Of a stretch of 64,000 bases of DNA, positions 9,302-19,412 are shown piece after piece. Position numbers and translations under genes: made by a program. The stretch is taken from positions 620,001 to 684,000 of the forward strand of contig JAZKJV010011400.1 in assembly GCA_037367405.1 (NCBI GenBank), in the 5' to 3' direction. This stretch comes from Ottelia alismoides. Its lineage: Eukaryota > Streptophyta > Magnoliopsida > Alismatales > Hydrocharitaceae. Below the pieces are notes generated by a model that was not told the origin of the DNA, ran no database searches, and worked only from the letters and a program-made list of their open reading frames with translations. Position 1 is the stretch's first letter; every line of letters starts with the position of its first letter.

Positions 9302-10672
9302 TTACCTCTTTAGTTCTATGGTGGTGAGCATTGGCCCGGCCAGCGGTCCCGTATCAAAGGACAAAACGAGCTGCTGCAATTCCCGATCGTTTTCCCGATT
9401 GGGCCACTGAAGGTCGATGGGACAGAATTGGCCGCAGGCAAATTGGGTCGTTCCGCTTGCCAGAGTTCTTTTCTTCTGTGCCGCATCCTGCTGTTGCGAT
9501 TGCACCGTTGCGACCAGCGTTCCATCAATCGTGGGCTCAAGTTTGCCCGAGCTTGATCGCGTCAAGTAGAGCCCTGTTTCCGATTTGAGCGTTGGTTGAA
9601 GCTTTAGTTGAGTCGACTGCTTATTGCTTTCCAGCTTCAGTATCTGAGCGGTCAGTTCGCAAGTTCCCAGAATCGATAACTCGGTTGTCTGATTGGGTTG
9701 CACCGAAAAGGACTTACCGAATTTAGGGTCGAGCTTGGCGAAGACCATGCGCCACTGAAGTTCACCTTGCCACTGGACAACGGCCGATTGGACTTGATAA
9801 TTTTCGGTTGGTACTTGTTGCGGCCCAAGCTTGTCAATCAAGACATGAATGCCAGTGTCCGAAATCAAAGTCACCTTAAACTCCGAAGGTAATTCTTCGA
9901 ACTCGTCCAGTCCATCCAGGTTCAGAGCAACGGAACCAAACTCATTCAACTCTTGAAGATCCACAGCTCGCTTTTCGAGATCCCATTTCAGCGAGTAACG
10001 CTGGCCTTCGAATCGCCAGTAGCGGCCAAGAGGAAAGGATTCGCGAAGGCGATCAAACTTCCCATCGCCATTCAAGTCAACCTTCAGCAGATCCTCGTCG
10101 CCTTCAAAGCGGCCATCGCTATTTCGATCTTCGATCCGGATCGCCACAGATTGGGAATGCAACTGGGCGCGGGATTCGAAAACGGCAACAGACGCGATGA
10201 ACCACGCTTCCAACTGCCGGTCATACCTCAGCCAGATCCCAATAGTCTGCGGCGTCGGCCAAATCTCTTTGGCTGTTGCGACCGGCTGCGAATGGATCGA
10301 TGCCGGAACCAGCACCGAAGCTTTCTCTTTCAGGCTGTTGGCATCTTCTTGAACTCCCTCGTCAAGCTCCACAAGCTTGCCATCGCGCGCCACATCAGCC
10401 CAGACGCGAGTCGCGTCTTTTTCGAAAGCAAGCAGCAAAGGCGGAGCATCGTCGGCCCCGATCTGGAACTTACTGAGTGAGAGTTGTGAGACACTAACAC
10501 CCTCGGGCAATTGAACCAGTTTGGCTTCTTCGTCCGACAGCCGTTCAAGCAGTCGAAATCGCAGGTCATCGTTACTGATCCGCTCGGCAGGAGAGCTACC
10601 TTGTTGCCCCAGGACCGCGGATGAGAGTAGCGCAGTGAGTATGCCTAGCAGCCAAATCGATCTTAGTTCCAT
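9302..10672 (-). CDS. Secreted protein of unknown function with EF-hand-like loops
   Basis: A protein of 456 residues with signal peptide MELRSIWLLGILTALLSSAVLGQ. Near residues 180-205 it has two Asp-rich calcium-loop-like segments (DRNSDGRFEGDED and DLNGDGKFD), the form seen in EF-hand or dockerin-like loops of planctomycete secreted proteins. The rest is beta-rich and I do not recognise it. It lies first in a two-gene unit with the carboxypeptidase-regulatory-like protein five bases downstream, so the two exported proteins probably work together. The two-gene block is bracketed by direct-repeat remnants of an IS1380 element, which suggests it could have been moved or copied as a unit. Confidence 0.75.
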   Translation of the reverse strand: MELRSIWLLGILTALLSSAVLGQQGSSPAERISNDDLRFRLLERLSDEEAKLVQLPEGVSVSQLSLSKFQIGADDAPPLLLAFEKDATRVWADVARDGKLVELDEGVQEDANSLKEKASVLVPASIHSQPVATAKEIWPTPQTIGIWLRYDRQLEAWFIASVAVFESRAQLHSQSVAIRIEDRNSDGRFEGDEDLLKVDLNGDGKFDRLRESFPLGRYWRFEGQRYSLKWDLEKRAVDLQELNEFGSVALNLDGLDEFEELPSEFKVTLISDTGIHVLIDKLGPQQVPTENYQVQSAVVQWQGELQWRMVFAKLDPKFGKSFSVQPNQTTELSILGTCELTAQILKLESNKQSTQLKLQPTLKSETGLYLTRSSSGKLEPTIDGTLVATVQSQQQDAAQKKRTLASGTTQFACGQFCPIDLQWPNRENDRELQQLVLSFDTGPLAGPMLTTIELKR

Positions 10673-10904
10673 CTCGGTCCCCCCAAATGATTTAGAGCCC
10701 CGAAGGGAGATGCAAACAGAATCAGAGTTTATTCATTTTTCCTGAGAAATATTGTTGTCAGCCAGTAGATCTTCGTCGCTGATATTCCTCGATCAAGCGA
10801 AGCCTAATTCAGCAAAAATCTGAAAAAGCTCGAAAACCCAACGAAAGCATTGGTCTTTAAGAAGTTGCTTACTAAATCTCACACCAAGTAACGGAGGGTT
10901 TCGA

Positions 10905-11012
10905 TTGAACGCCAAGCTACGTCAAGCCATCAAGCGACGCAAGAGTCAATTGAAAAATCGAATCCACTTGATCGCTTCTAGTTTAGATTCTGAGCAAAGC
11001 AACTTTATGTGA
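10905..11012 (+). pseudogene. Second, shorter IS1380-family transposase start fragment
   Basis: It has the same TTG start, the same GGAGGG ribosome-binding site and the same first 19 codons as the fragment at 5647. It then diverges into unrelated codons and stops after 35 residues. The similarity begins about 38 bases upstream of the start, so part of the element's left flank is also kept. The rest of 10673-11264 shows no gene I can support. Confidence 0.6.
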
Positions 11013-11264
11013 TAATCTTTCAATAACCACGTTCGGCTCTGCTGCCTTGCAGTGGAGCCGATCAATCTGTCTGGCTCTTTGTTCGGGCGGCGAAGAGCTT
11101 GGTCGAAACTCTGCGTCAAGTATTTCTTTGATTAGCCGCTCCAGCGAGTCATCGATTCGAAATGACGTCGGGCCGCACATTCGCTGGCGTAGCGGTCTGG
11201 AGTTCTAGCATGCCGCATTTGGAGCGAGCAATGCGTTGGATTGGGTCGTGGCGATCTTCTTGGG

Positions 11265-12389
11265 TCATATTAGCTTTGTAGCGAGTCTAGTTGCCTCAAC
11301 ATGATTCGGGGATAGAGCAAGTGCTTTAGACAGTTCACTCTTCGCCGTGGAAGTATCCCCATGAGAAGCTGCGAGAAGAGCTTCTACACAATGCCGCTCC
11401 GGTCCACTAATTCCAAGGCAGACAGCGCGACGTACAAAATCCGCAGCATCTTGCAGTCGCTCTTCTTTGATCGCTATTCTTGCCAAGGTCAAATTAGCAT
11501 GCGCCTGTAGGGATTGCTCGTCCCTAAGTTCTTCGATGGCCCGCGTAAGGTGCTGCTTGGCCTCTGGGATTCGTCCAAGCTCGAACAGAGATCTGCCATA
11601 GGGGACCAGGAAACCGTAAACCGTTGGATGCGCTTCGATCAATCGTTCGCTCAACTCGCCAGCACGCACAAAATCCTCAAGAACCATGTAGGCATCCGAA
11701 CCAAACGCCACCGCGTCTAGATCTTTCGGATCGAGTTCGAGCATTGTGTCTGCGTCTTCCTTCAACGTTGGGGCGAAACCTGTATCCAGTGCTAGGATCA
11801 CGCGAGTCAAATAGCCATAAACAGAATTTCGCTCTAACTCGATCATACGCGTACACATTCCGTACAAAGCTTCATTGTCCAACTTGCCACTGAGTTCCTC
11901 GATTGTTTCACCATAACTCGCGACAGGATCTGTCTCAAACACAAACGCATTGGCAATCTTTGCCTCCGGCGAATCCGCAGTGAGATCAACTGAGTAAGTC
12001 TCCGCACCCGCAATCTTCGCCGCCATTTCTTCATCCAGCACAAACAGATTGAGCTTGCCCATCATCGGCACTGGCTCGCGCAAGAACCGGCCGTTGGCCA
12101 GTCGAAAGCAATATGGTCCGCAGGCAAATCCATCCTCTTCATGCTCGCGACCATACGGCTGGATGTCGACGATGTCAGCAAAGCCGATGATCGCACCGTA
12201 CTCGAAGTCGCTCTGGCTGAATGCGTTGGTCTCTAGGGACTTTCTTAGCCGATTAACCTCTGACTTCGTGGTTGACGCATGGATGGCGATCTTGCCTCTG
12301 TAAGGCGTCTGCCATACACGATTCTCGATTGTCTTTTTGCCAGCGCAAATAAGCCAAGCCCAAGGTTGGCGGATCGAGAGACAACGCAT
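11265..12389 (-). CDS. ASCH-domain protein fused to a TPR-like domain
   Basis: A protein of 374 residues from the start MRCLSIRQPWAW. The first 125 residues form an ASCH (PUA-like, RNA-binding-fold) domain: LSIRQPWAWLI, ENRVWQTPYRGKIAIHAS and IIGFADIVD are typical of the YqfB/ASCH group linked to RNA binding or nucleotide processing. From about residue 180 the protein is all-helical, with TPR-like pairs such as GRIPEAKQHLTRAIEEL and GDTSTAKSELSKALALSPNH. The frame is open for 102 more codons upstream, but those overlap, antisense, the signal peptide of the neighbouring nuclease relic and look unlike protein. ASCH-TPR fusion is not one I know well; substrate unknown. Confidence 0.75.
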   Translation of the reverse strand: MRCLSIRQPWAWLICAGKKTIENRVWQTPYRGKIAIHASTTKSEVNRLRKSLETNAFSQSDFEYGAIIGFADIVDIQPYGREHEEDGFACGPYCFRLANGRFLREPVPMMGKLNLFVLDEEMAAKIAGAETYSVDLTADSPEAKIANAFVFETDPVASYGETIEELSGKLDNEALYGMCTRMIELERNSVYGYLTRVILALDTGFAPTLKEDADTMLELDPKDLDAVAFGSDAYMVLEDFVRAGELSERLIEAHPTVYGFLVPYGRSLFELGRIPEAKQHLTRAIEELRDEQSLQAHANLTLARIAIKEERLQDAADFVRRAVCLGISGPERHCVEALLAASHGDTSTAKSELSKALALSPNHVEATRLATKLI

Positions 12390-12435
12390 AAAAATAAACC
12401 CTGTAGCACCGAGTCGGACGCTATAATCAGCCAGC

Positions 12436-12633
12436 ATGCACAAGCTGCTCTGCCTAATTCTAGCCCTGCTCCTAATCCTTCTGCCACTGCCCGCCCATGC
12501 GTGGTCCGAAGGCGGCCACCACCTGATAGCGGTCATGGCGTTCAGGAAGTTGCCAGCCAACAGGAAAGCGGAACTGATCCGCATTCTCAAAGCCCGCCCA
12601 CGCTTCGAGCAGGACTTCAGGCTACCCAAGTAA
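12436..12633 (+). pseudogene. Truncated S1/P1-type nuclease (N-terminal fragment)
   Basis: The 65 residues are a strong signal peptide (MHKLLCLILALLLILLPLPAHA) followed by AWSEGGHHLIAVMAFRKL, the conserved beginning of secreted S1/P1 nucleases: the mature Trp and the GH histidine are zinc ligands in that family. Family members have 250-350 residues; here a stop follows RLPK and the next 250 bases have no continuing frame. This is best read as a decayed gene. It is transcribed divergently from the ASCH-TPR gene across a 46-base gap. Confidence 0.5.
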
Positions 12634-12884
12634 GTCCGCAATCTTTGCAGTTTGGAAGTAAACCCGTAATTCCGCACCGTGAAAAACAGCAACAATTAAA
12701 TTGCACTAAACAATTATTTCAGAACTGTAGGAAAGTAAAGAGTTTCGAACTTGCAAATCGTTTCAGGCTATCTGCGACTGCATATCTAGCTGGGGGTAAG
12801 GCTGGCATTTAGATCACTAACGAATACACTATGGGACGCATGCTCGAGTAAGGCGGAATCAGTTCAAAAAACCGGATAGGGCTT

Positions 12885-14174
12885 ATGTCATCAGCTTCCC
12901 CTCAGCAGTTGACGTTGCTTCAAAAAGTTACGTGTCCTCACTGTTGGAGTTCTTTTGCACCGGAGGACTCTCTGTGGATCGCTGAACATCCTGAGATCGT
13001 CGGTGATGCCAAGCTTGGGGCAGATGCCGCGCGACGATTCTTGCCGTCCCGATTAACGGTCGAGGGCGATGCGCTGGATGAGGCTGGTTATCGAACCAGT
13101 CGACTGGCCTGTCCTGAATGCCATCTGGAAATCCCGCGGGCCTTCTACCAGATCCAGCCAGTGTTCTTCTCGATTTTAGGCGCCCCAGCTTGCGGCAAGA
13201 GTTATTTCCTGGCATCCATGACTTGGAAGATGCGGCAAATGCTGCCCAGCCAGTTTGCTGTCTCAATGAACGACGCCGACGCACTGGCCAACGCTCGACT
13301 ACATGAGTACGAGGAGCTTCAATTCCTCAATCCCGATCCTGAACAACTAGTAGCTATTCAAAAGACTGAGGTTCAGGGGCAACTGTACGATTCGGTGAAC
13401 ATGGGTGATCATTCTGTGCAGTTGCCACGACCGTTTATGTTCACCATGCAGCCGCTGTCCAAACACTTGCATTATCAAAATGCAAAGCGTATCTCGCGCG
13501 TCCTGTGCTTGTACGACAACGCAGGTGAGAGCTTCTTGCCCGGACAGGACACTGCGACCAATCCAGTCACACGTCACCTGGCGTTATCTCGATGTTTGTT
13601 CTTCCTGTTCGACCCGACACAGGATCCTCGCTTTCGACGCGCTTGCCAAGGCAAATCGGACGATCCTCAAATGATTCTGAGAAACTCGAGGCTCTCGCGT
13701 GAGGCCAGCGTGCGTCAGGACACTATCTTGCTGGAAGCCATCAATCGCGTGCGTCGTCACGGCGGCTTGCGTGAAGACGATTTGCATCAGCGTCCATTAA
13801 CTATTGTCGTTACCAAGTGGGATAGCTGGGAAAAACTGATTCCCGATCTCTCGCGCGATGATCCTTACATTCAGCATCCCAAGCTCGGCACGAAATTGAT
13901 AGACGGCAAACGCATCGAAGAAGCGTCTAGCAAGGTAGGCCAGATGCTATCAGAACTCACGCCCGAGATCGTGGCCGCGGCAGAGGGCTTCGCCAAAGAC
14001 CTGACGTTCTTGCCTGTCAGCGCAATTGGCCGAAGCCCCGAGGTCGATCCAGCGACCGGTTCGTTAGGCGTTCGACCCAAAGATATGGCGCCTTATTGGG
14101 TCGAGGTTCCGATGCTGCACGCGCTCAGCCGCTGGTCAAGCGGACTGTTTGGCCTCTATCGCCCTGAAGCTTGA
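12885..14174 (+). CDS. Zinc-ribbon GTPase of the double-GTPase-2-like conflict-system family
   Basis: A protein of 429 residues. Two Cys pairs (C17/C20 in CPHC, C76/C79 in CPEC) form a split zinc ribbon. The GTPase domain follows: P-loop GAPACGKS at 99-106, a G3-like DNAGE at 211-215 after a hydrophobic strand, and a G4-like TKWD at 310-313, with a late VSAIGRS as likely G5. This arrangement fits the 'DO-GTPase2' proteins that are encoded next to GAP1 proteins in proposed NTPase-based conflict systems. Its likely role is a nucleotide-dependent switch that triggers its partners. It opens a plus-strand cluster, and the next gene starts 19 bases after its stop. The GTPase fold is clear; the system assignment rests on remembered family features and on context. 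Confidence 0.78.
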   Translation: MSSASPQQLTLLQKVTCPHCWSSFAPEDSLWIAEHPEIVGDAKLGADAARRFLPSRLTVEGDALDEAGYRTSRLACPECHLEIPRAFYQIQPVFFSILGAPACGKSYFLASMTWKMRQMLPSQFAVSMNDADALANARLHEYEELQFLNPDPEQLVAIQKTEVQGQLYDSVNMGDHSVQLPRPFMFTMQPLSKHLHYQNAKRISRVLCLYDNAGESFLPGQDTATNPVTRHLALSRCLFFLFDPTQDPRFRRACQGKSDDPQMILRNSRLSREASVRQDTILLEAINRVRRHGGLREDDLHQRPLTIVVTKWDSWEKLIPDLSRDDPYIQHPKLGTKLIDGKRIEEASSKVGQMLSELTPEIVAAAEGFAKDLTFLPVSAIGRSPEVDPATGSLGVRPKDMAPYWVEVPMLHALSRWSSGLFGLYRPEA

Positions 14175-14193
14175 TTGGATTGGAGCCGGATCG

Positions 14194-16440
14194 ATGAGCA
14201 TGGAATTACTGTACACCTCTGCGCCACAAGGTTTGAAGCAAGGCAGCCGAGGATTTTCGACAGTTGTCTGTACGACTGGTATGCCGATCAACGTGGCTAA
14301 CCGTCTCGAATCGCTGAGTGGTTATCGCCATGTGTTTCCACCCAATCATGCTCAAGCCAGCAGCAATCCCGTCTGCTTCAGCCATTTGAAGTTCATGATC
14401 GGCGGCAAGTCCACTTCGATCTTGTCACGCATTTCCGACTACGGCGTGGACTACAGTCAGCGCACCAACAAGCTTGCGCACCACGTGGTTTTGGATGTAG
14501 CGGAACAACCTGAGGCTGGTCCAGCGTGGTTGTTATCTCAAGCCGGATTCATGCGCAGTTCCTGGGACGGCCGCTGCAGCACATTACCAGGCGGCCCCAC
14601 GATCCCGGCTGGCAACGTGTCTCCAGCCATCTGCCACACCTGGCAGAAATTCACCGGTGACGCTGGCTGGGGTGGCGTTGTGGCCGAAGCTTTTTTGAGT
14701 CAAGGAGCTAAACCATTATGGATTATCTTCCGGCTGCAAGATTCAACTCGCTTGCTCACGCTGCTGAATGAATCAATTGCACTACTCGCCCCACAAGATC
14801 GCTGGCAAGCCACCTTCTCCACCTACACAACCAATCTGCCACCAGAAGCCGACTGCAAAGTCCGCTGCGTCCTGGATGGGTCCGATGAAGCCCGCGTGGC
14901 GGCCGGACGCGGGACAGTGATCAACCTGGCAAAACAAGTTACCCTGACAGACAGTGTTAGCCCTCTGGTGCAAGCAGCTCGGACAGGTCGGGTAGCCACA
15001 ATTGCCGGCAGAACGGCTGCGAGTCTGCCGATTAGATCTGATGAATTGAGTGACGATGAGCTTCTCGGCCATGAAGACGACGCACTGGAAGAGTGTCAGT
15101 TAGAGTCCATGACGAGCAGTCCGCTTGGTTCGCCCAAGAAACCGCCAACACTCAAGCCGCACGAGCCGCCAGTTCCCCACCTGCCCAAACCCAAAACGCC
15201 GTCACGGTCGCCGGCTCCCACGGCAAAAGTAAGCAATCCGACATACTTCCGCATACTCATCGGTGGCGGCGTTACAGTAGCACTCGCCTGCATCGTTTTG
15301 ATTGCTTACTTGCTTTCGCAGCCAATTGTTTCGAAGGAGATGGCGCAACGCGATTCGACTGTGGTGCAAGAACCGGCCGATCGTTCTGCCACGAATAATC
15401 GAGAGCCCAAACCGGAACCGGATCCGATCGCCCCAACTGCTCAGCCAACTCAACCTCAACCAAAGCCGGAACCACCAAAGCCGGAACCACCAGAGCCGGA
15501 ACCACCAGAGCCGGAACCACCAGAGCCGGAACCACCAAAGCCAGAGCGACCGGAGCAGACCCCGATCCAAGCTCCTTCAACTTCAGAAACACCGTCTGGT
15601 GGACCGAGCCGAGAAGTGGATTCTGATAACTACCGAGGTGATGAAACGCCACTCCGAGTCAATATAGAAAAGCTATTGAATGGTGTCTTCTACGGCGAAG
15701 CGACCATCGACCTTTCATCGCGATCAGTAGACAAGCTTTGGTTTAATGAAGGCGATGAGAGCATCGAACTCTGGAGCATGAAAGCCGCAAATGATGGTTC
15801 AGGCGGCAAGTTTCAAAACGAGATACAAAAGTGGAGTATAAATGGCAAAGAGTTAACACTTGAGCTGCAGATCAAATCCAACGAATTTAGAGAAGTGTCC
15901 AAGAAGATAAAGGACAATTACGAGCTTACTGAACGAACCATTGCAGAGTTTAACGACTTACCTAGAAGCTTGTCGTACTCTCGTCCGAAAAGTCAAACCG
16001 ATACAACGCTGACCCGAGACACATTGACCGTCCCCTTACTTCCGACTTGGGACAAAAAGAAGTTTTCACCCAAAGCATTACAGAATATTGATGCGAATGT
16101 GGACAATCTAAAAAAGCAGTTGGATCAATTGCGAAACGGCTACCAAAAAGCCATTGATCAGAACGAAGATCTTGATCTGTGGAAACAAGAGCTCGTTAAA
16201 GTTAATCAACTGCAATCCGCGCTTGACAAAGCGGTCAGTCGCGGAAAGTCGCTTTACGCGATTTTACAACACGCCACTAAAATCCGATATTCTCGCACTA
16301 ATTTGATCAGGCTTCAAACACGAGCTCCTTCGGCGAAAATGACCGGCATAACAAAAGCCCCCAATGCAGAGAATGCACAGCCATTGCCAATAGTATTTCA
16401 GGTGCACATAGACGGGTTACAAGGCGAGGACAAAAAGTAA
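14194..16440 (+). CDS. GAP1-N2-like protein with transmembrane anchor and Pro-Glu repeat stalk
   Basis: A protein of 748 residues. The N-terminal ~260 residues match the N2-type domain of 'GTPase-associated protein 1', opening LLYTSAPQGLKQGSRGFSTV and continuing with GMP...LESLSGYRHVFPPN. After a Pro-rich linker comes one membrane span (about 348-372), then a stalk at about 405-457 built on the 15-bp tandem repeat that encodes EPEPP. A roughly 290-residue C-terminal region follows, with a coiled coil near 628-690 that would face the other side of the membrane. GAP1 proteins are encoded beside their GTPases and are thought to relay their state. The start is the ATG with GGAG nine bases upstream; the next gene begins two bases after the stop. 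The usual GAP1-M and GAP1-C domains are not apparent, so this is a variant architecture. Confidence 0.72.
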   Translation: MSMELLYTSAPQGLKQGSRGFSTVVCTTGMPINVANRLESLSGYRHVFPPNHAQASSNPVCFSHLKFMIGGKSTSILSRISDYGVDYSQRTNKLAHHVVLDVAEQPEAGPAWLLSQAGFMRSSWDGRCSTLPGGPTIPAGNVSPAICHTWQKFTGDAGWGGVVAEAFLSQGAKPLWIIFRLQDSTRLLTLLNESIALLAPQDRWQATFSTYTTNLPPEADCKVRCVLDGSDEARVAAGRGTVINLAKQVTLTDSVSPLVQAARTGRVATIAGRTAASLPIRSDELSDDELLGHEDDALEECQLESMTSSPLGSPKKPPTLKPHEPPVPHLPKPKTPSRSPAPTAKVSNPTYFRILIGGGVTVALACIVLIAYLLSQPIVSKEMAQRDSTVVQEPADRSATNNREPKPEPDPIAPTAQPTQPQPKPEPPKPEPPEPEPPEPEPPEPEPPKPERPEQTPIQAPSTSETPSGGPSREVDSDNYRGDETPLRVNIEKLLNGVFYGEATIDLSSRSVDKLWFNEGDESIELWSMKAANDGSGGKFQNEIQKWSINGKELTLELQIKSNEFREVSKKIKDNYELTERTIAEFNDLPRSLSYSRPKSQTDTTLTRDTLTVPLLPTWDKKKFSPKALQNIDANVDNLKKQLDQLRNGYQKAIDQNEDLDLWKQELVKVNQLQSALDKAVSRGKSLYAILQHATKIRYSRTNLIRLQTRAPSAKMTGITKAPNAENAQPLPIVFQVHIDGLQGEDKK

Positions 16441-16442
16441 GC

Positions 16443-19340
16443 ATGGCAATTTCCTCAACTGACCAGATTCGCAATCACTTGTCGCGCAACAGTGGCGTCA
16501 ATGAAGAGACGATGCTGCCGTTGGCGCGGGCGTATGCGCAGGAGGTTCAGCAAGCCAATAGCCGCCTGCAAGCTTGTACCAACCTGCTGCAGCGCGGCTT
16601 GCGCAGCGAAGCGTTGCAGCAAGCCAATATGCGGCCCAACTTGATGGATGCCTGTGCCCGGCTCGTTTTTCCTGAATTCGAAGAGTGGTTGGAGATTCTG
16701 CAATTCCTCGGGATCGAATTGCCCCAAACGCTCAACCGCGATGCCGTTCAGCAACTGCAAGAAGCCCTCGTCGATGAACAACCTCTTGAGGATCTGCTGC
16801 GTCAACATCGTCGTCTGGCCATCGGCAAAGCTCCCTTGAGCTGGCGGCTGCGCGTCCTTCGTAGCATTGCAAAACTGGACGCCAATAACCCTGTATGGCT
16901 GGAAGACGTCGAGGTCTGGGAGCGTACCAGACTACGCGAGATCAAGACCGAACTGGAGTCCATTGTCAACTCGCAGAATGTCCTGGCTGCAGCCTCGCTG
17001 GACGAAGAACTCAAGAGTCCCAACTGGCAGATCCAGCCGCCCAACGACTTGATCAAGCAAGCCAAAGGCTTGCGAGAGCGCATTGAGTTTGATGGCCAGG
17101 TTGCAGAGTTGCAAAAGGTCGCGCAGGCGTTGAACGATGCCTTCTGCGAAACCAACGACCAGCGGGCTCGGCAACTTCGCACCAACTGGCAGACAATCGT
17201 CAAAGGCATGAAGAAATCAGTGCCCCTGGAACTGCTGGAAATGGTTGAGCCGGCCATGATTTGGCTGGATGAACTTGATCAAAGCGCTGCGGAACAAGAC
17301 GCTCACGAGCAGGCGGCAAGCCAACTCGAGCTAGTAATGAGCAGCAGCCGTTCGTTACCTGACATCGAACGAGCCTACCATGCAGCCACGCGCGGCGGAT
17401 TTGCGTTGGATCCCCTTGTCGAAAAACGCTACCAGGCCCTAACCGACGAACTGCAACTGGCTGGCAAGCGTCGCTTGTGGATGATCGTCAGCGCTGTCGT
17501 CGCTACCTGCGCTGTGCTCATCGTGGCCTTGGTCTTGTGGCAAGCCGACCGCTCCCAAGCCAGCGACCGCCTGGTAGCCACCGAGTCGATGCGCAAGATG
17601 CTGAGTGAAAACCGCCTAGAAGATGCTCAAGCCTTCGTAACTCAAATCAATAACTCCAAGCCCCATGTGGCTCAGCATGCCGAATTTGTGTCGCTCGTCA
17701 GTGAACTAACCGGCAAAGAGGCAGCCGAAAAGGAACGCGTTCAGGCCTTTGCCACTTACCTGGCTGAGGCCGAGAACGAAGATCCGTCCAAGATCGATAT
17801 GTCCGCAGTCAATCGAGCCGAGAAGCTGGCGAGAACCGACGCCGATAAATCAGCCTTGTTCCGCATCAAGTCACGTCGTGAACAATGGGAGCAAGCGACC
17901 GAACAACAAGACTTCCAACAGTTACGCGAGGAACTGGAGCAGGTGAAGGTTTCGGTCGACCGTTTATCCAACCAATCGATCGATTCCCTGGATGAAGCCC
18001 AACTGAAGTCACTGATTGACTTTCTGGTCGGCTTGAAGTCGAAATATAGCCGTGCTGGAACCGCTGGAAGAGAACTGGTCGACACGTATCAGACCAAGCT
18101 CTCGTCGTTACTAGCCACACATCAGAAAATCGTTTCCGCCAGAGCGATCGAGCAGTCGAGCCTCACTCGCATCGGTGCCGCCGCCAGCCTGGCCGAACTA
18201 AAGACCGCATTGGAAGAAAGTGTCGCTAATGTCCCCAATGGCAAGTATGCATCGGATATCAAGAAAGTTGCGTCCGAGGCTAATAAGTGGCATCTGGTAG
18301 ACCGCTGGAACGACATGTCGGAGGAGGCTGAGCGTTATTCCAAAAATCCCAGCGCAGGGGCCGCGACCAGCCTCGCTGCTACCATCAATACGCTGAACAA
18401 GGACCTGCAAGGATACTTGACGACTCAAATCCCAGGTTCAACGGCCAAGAGTCTCGAACGAGCGCCCAAGCGTGAAGCCCTGCTAACTCAAGTAGTCGAA
18501 GATTTTCGCGGGGCTCTTCTGTCAAACATTGTGTGCTTGGAAGCGTCGATGCGGAAAGGCGACAAACCCGTCCGATTCTTCTCTTATGCCGAGCACATTA
18601 AACGCCAGGAAAGCACCATTGCTCGCATGGCAGACGAAGCAACCCGCTCGAGCAAGTTCGAAGTGGTAGCCGATGCGGAGGGCACCGTGGAATCTCGCAC
18701 GCTTTACCCTCCGTTGATAGTCAAACCACAACCCAAACGCTACATGAGCCAGCTGCTGGACTACCTGACCGAGCATCGCGACCAGGTGCTGAACGCTTGG
18801 GATAGCGAACTTCTGCTGCAGATGGGCAAAACCATGAACAATGCAGAACTCGATCCCAGCCACCGTCAACTGATTGTCGGTCGTTTGATGCAAGCGGGTA
18901 TCGAGGGCAGCACCTTTCTGGAAACAAAGCTGAAGGGCAGCATGAAGTATCTGGAGAACCAATTGACCGAACCGGCTGATTGGTTTCACCCCAAACCACT
19001 CAGCACCAAACTTGAACTGCCAGAAGAAGCGAAGGTGCGAGTCCTGACACCGCTCACCGAGGCCTATCGAGACCGAGCCAATTCGAATGCCGAACTGCGA
19101 GCCCTTGGCAAAGCAAGACTAACCTGGATCGGCATGATTCTCAAAAATGGTGATAAACCAATCGCACATTTGAAATCAACTCCGGGCTCCGAAGGTGATC
19201 TGGTTGTGGTCGCACAAATTGCAGAAGGCGAACCACTGCAATCAGTTTTGGTCGGCAAGTATGAGAAAGGGAAGGCCACACTGAAGCAGGCCGAACCGGC
19301 GATCCTGTTCGGACGTCCCATTTTTCTGCTCACACATTAG
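16443..19340 (+). CDS. Large coiled-coil single-span membrane protein of the GTPase/GAP1 cluster
   Basis: A protein of 965 residues. The first ~340 are Leu/Glu/Gln-rich helices; one membrane span lies at about 344-366 (MIVSAVVATCAVLIVALVL), and it is followed by ~450 residues of charged coiled coil. A more globular C-terminus ends with a small beta-rich segment. No enzymatic motif was found. With two bases between it and the GAP1-like gene, it is translationally linked to it. It most likely acts as a scaffold across the membrane for the GTPase pair. An IS4-carrying repeat begins five bases after the stop. I do not recognise a named family. Confidence 0.78.
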   Translation: MAISSTDQIRNHLSRNSGVNEETMLPLARAYAQEVQQANSRLQACTNLLQRGLRSEALQQANMRPNLMDACARLVFPEFEEWLEILQFLGIELPQTLNRDAVQQLQEALVDEQPLEDLLRQHRRLAIGKAPLSWRLRVLRSIAKLDANNPVWLEDVEVWERTRLREIKTELESIVNSQNVLAAASLDEELKSPNWQIQPPNDLIKQAKGLRERIEFDGQVAELQKVAQALNDAFCETNDQRARQLRTNWQTIVKGMKKSVPLELLEMVEPAMIWLDELDQSAAEQDAHEQAASQLELVMSSSRSLPDIERAYHAATRGGFALDPLVEKRYQALTDELQLAGKRRLWMIVSAVVATCAVLIVALVLWQADRSQASDRLVATESMRKMLSENRLEDAQAFVTQINNSKPHVAQHAEFVSLVSELTGKEAAEKERVQAFATYLAEAENEDPSKIDMSAVNRAEKLARTDADKSALFRIKSRREQWEQATEQQDFQQLREELEQVKVSVDRLSNQSIDSLDEAQLKSLIDFLVGLKSKYSRAGTAGRELVDTYQTKLSSLLATHQKIVSARAIEQSSLTRIGAAASLAELKTALEESVANVPNGKYASDIKKVASEANKWHLVDRWNDMSEEAERYSKNPSAGAATSLAATINTLNKDLQGYLTTQIPGSTAKSLERAPKREALLTQVVEDFRGALLSNIVCLEASMRKGDKPVRFFSYAEHIKRQESTIARMADEATRSSKFEVVADAEGTVESRTLYPPLIVKPQPKRYMSQLLDYLTEHRDQVLNAWDSELLLQMGKTMNNAELDPSHRQLIVGRLMQAGIEGSTFLETKLKGSMKYLENQLTEPADWFHPKPLSTKLELPEEAKVRVLTPLTEAYRDRANSNAELRALGKARLTWIGMILKNGDKPIAHLKSTPGSEGDLVVVAQIAEGEPLQSVLVGKYEKGKATLKQAEPAILFGRPIFLLTH

Positions 19341-19412
19341 TCCATTGGACAGCGTCATTTGGCACACTGAGCAATTTCGCTGGATGCACTATTCGTAGCC
19401 ACCGCTGCCAAG

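Noticed and set aside
10983..11180. Minus-strand frame of 65 codons starting MCGPTSFRIDD
   Set aside because: Short, no clear ribosome-binding site, overlaps the IS1380 remnant; composition gives no support either way.
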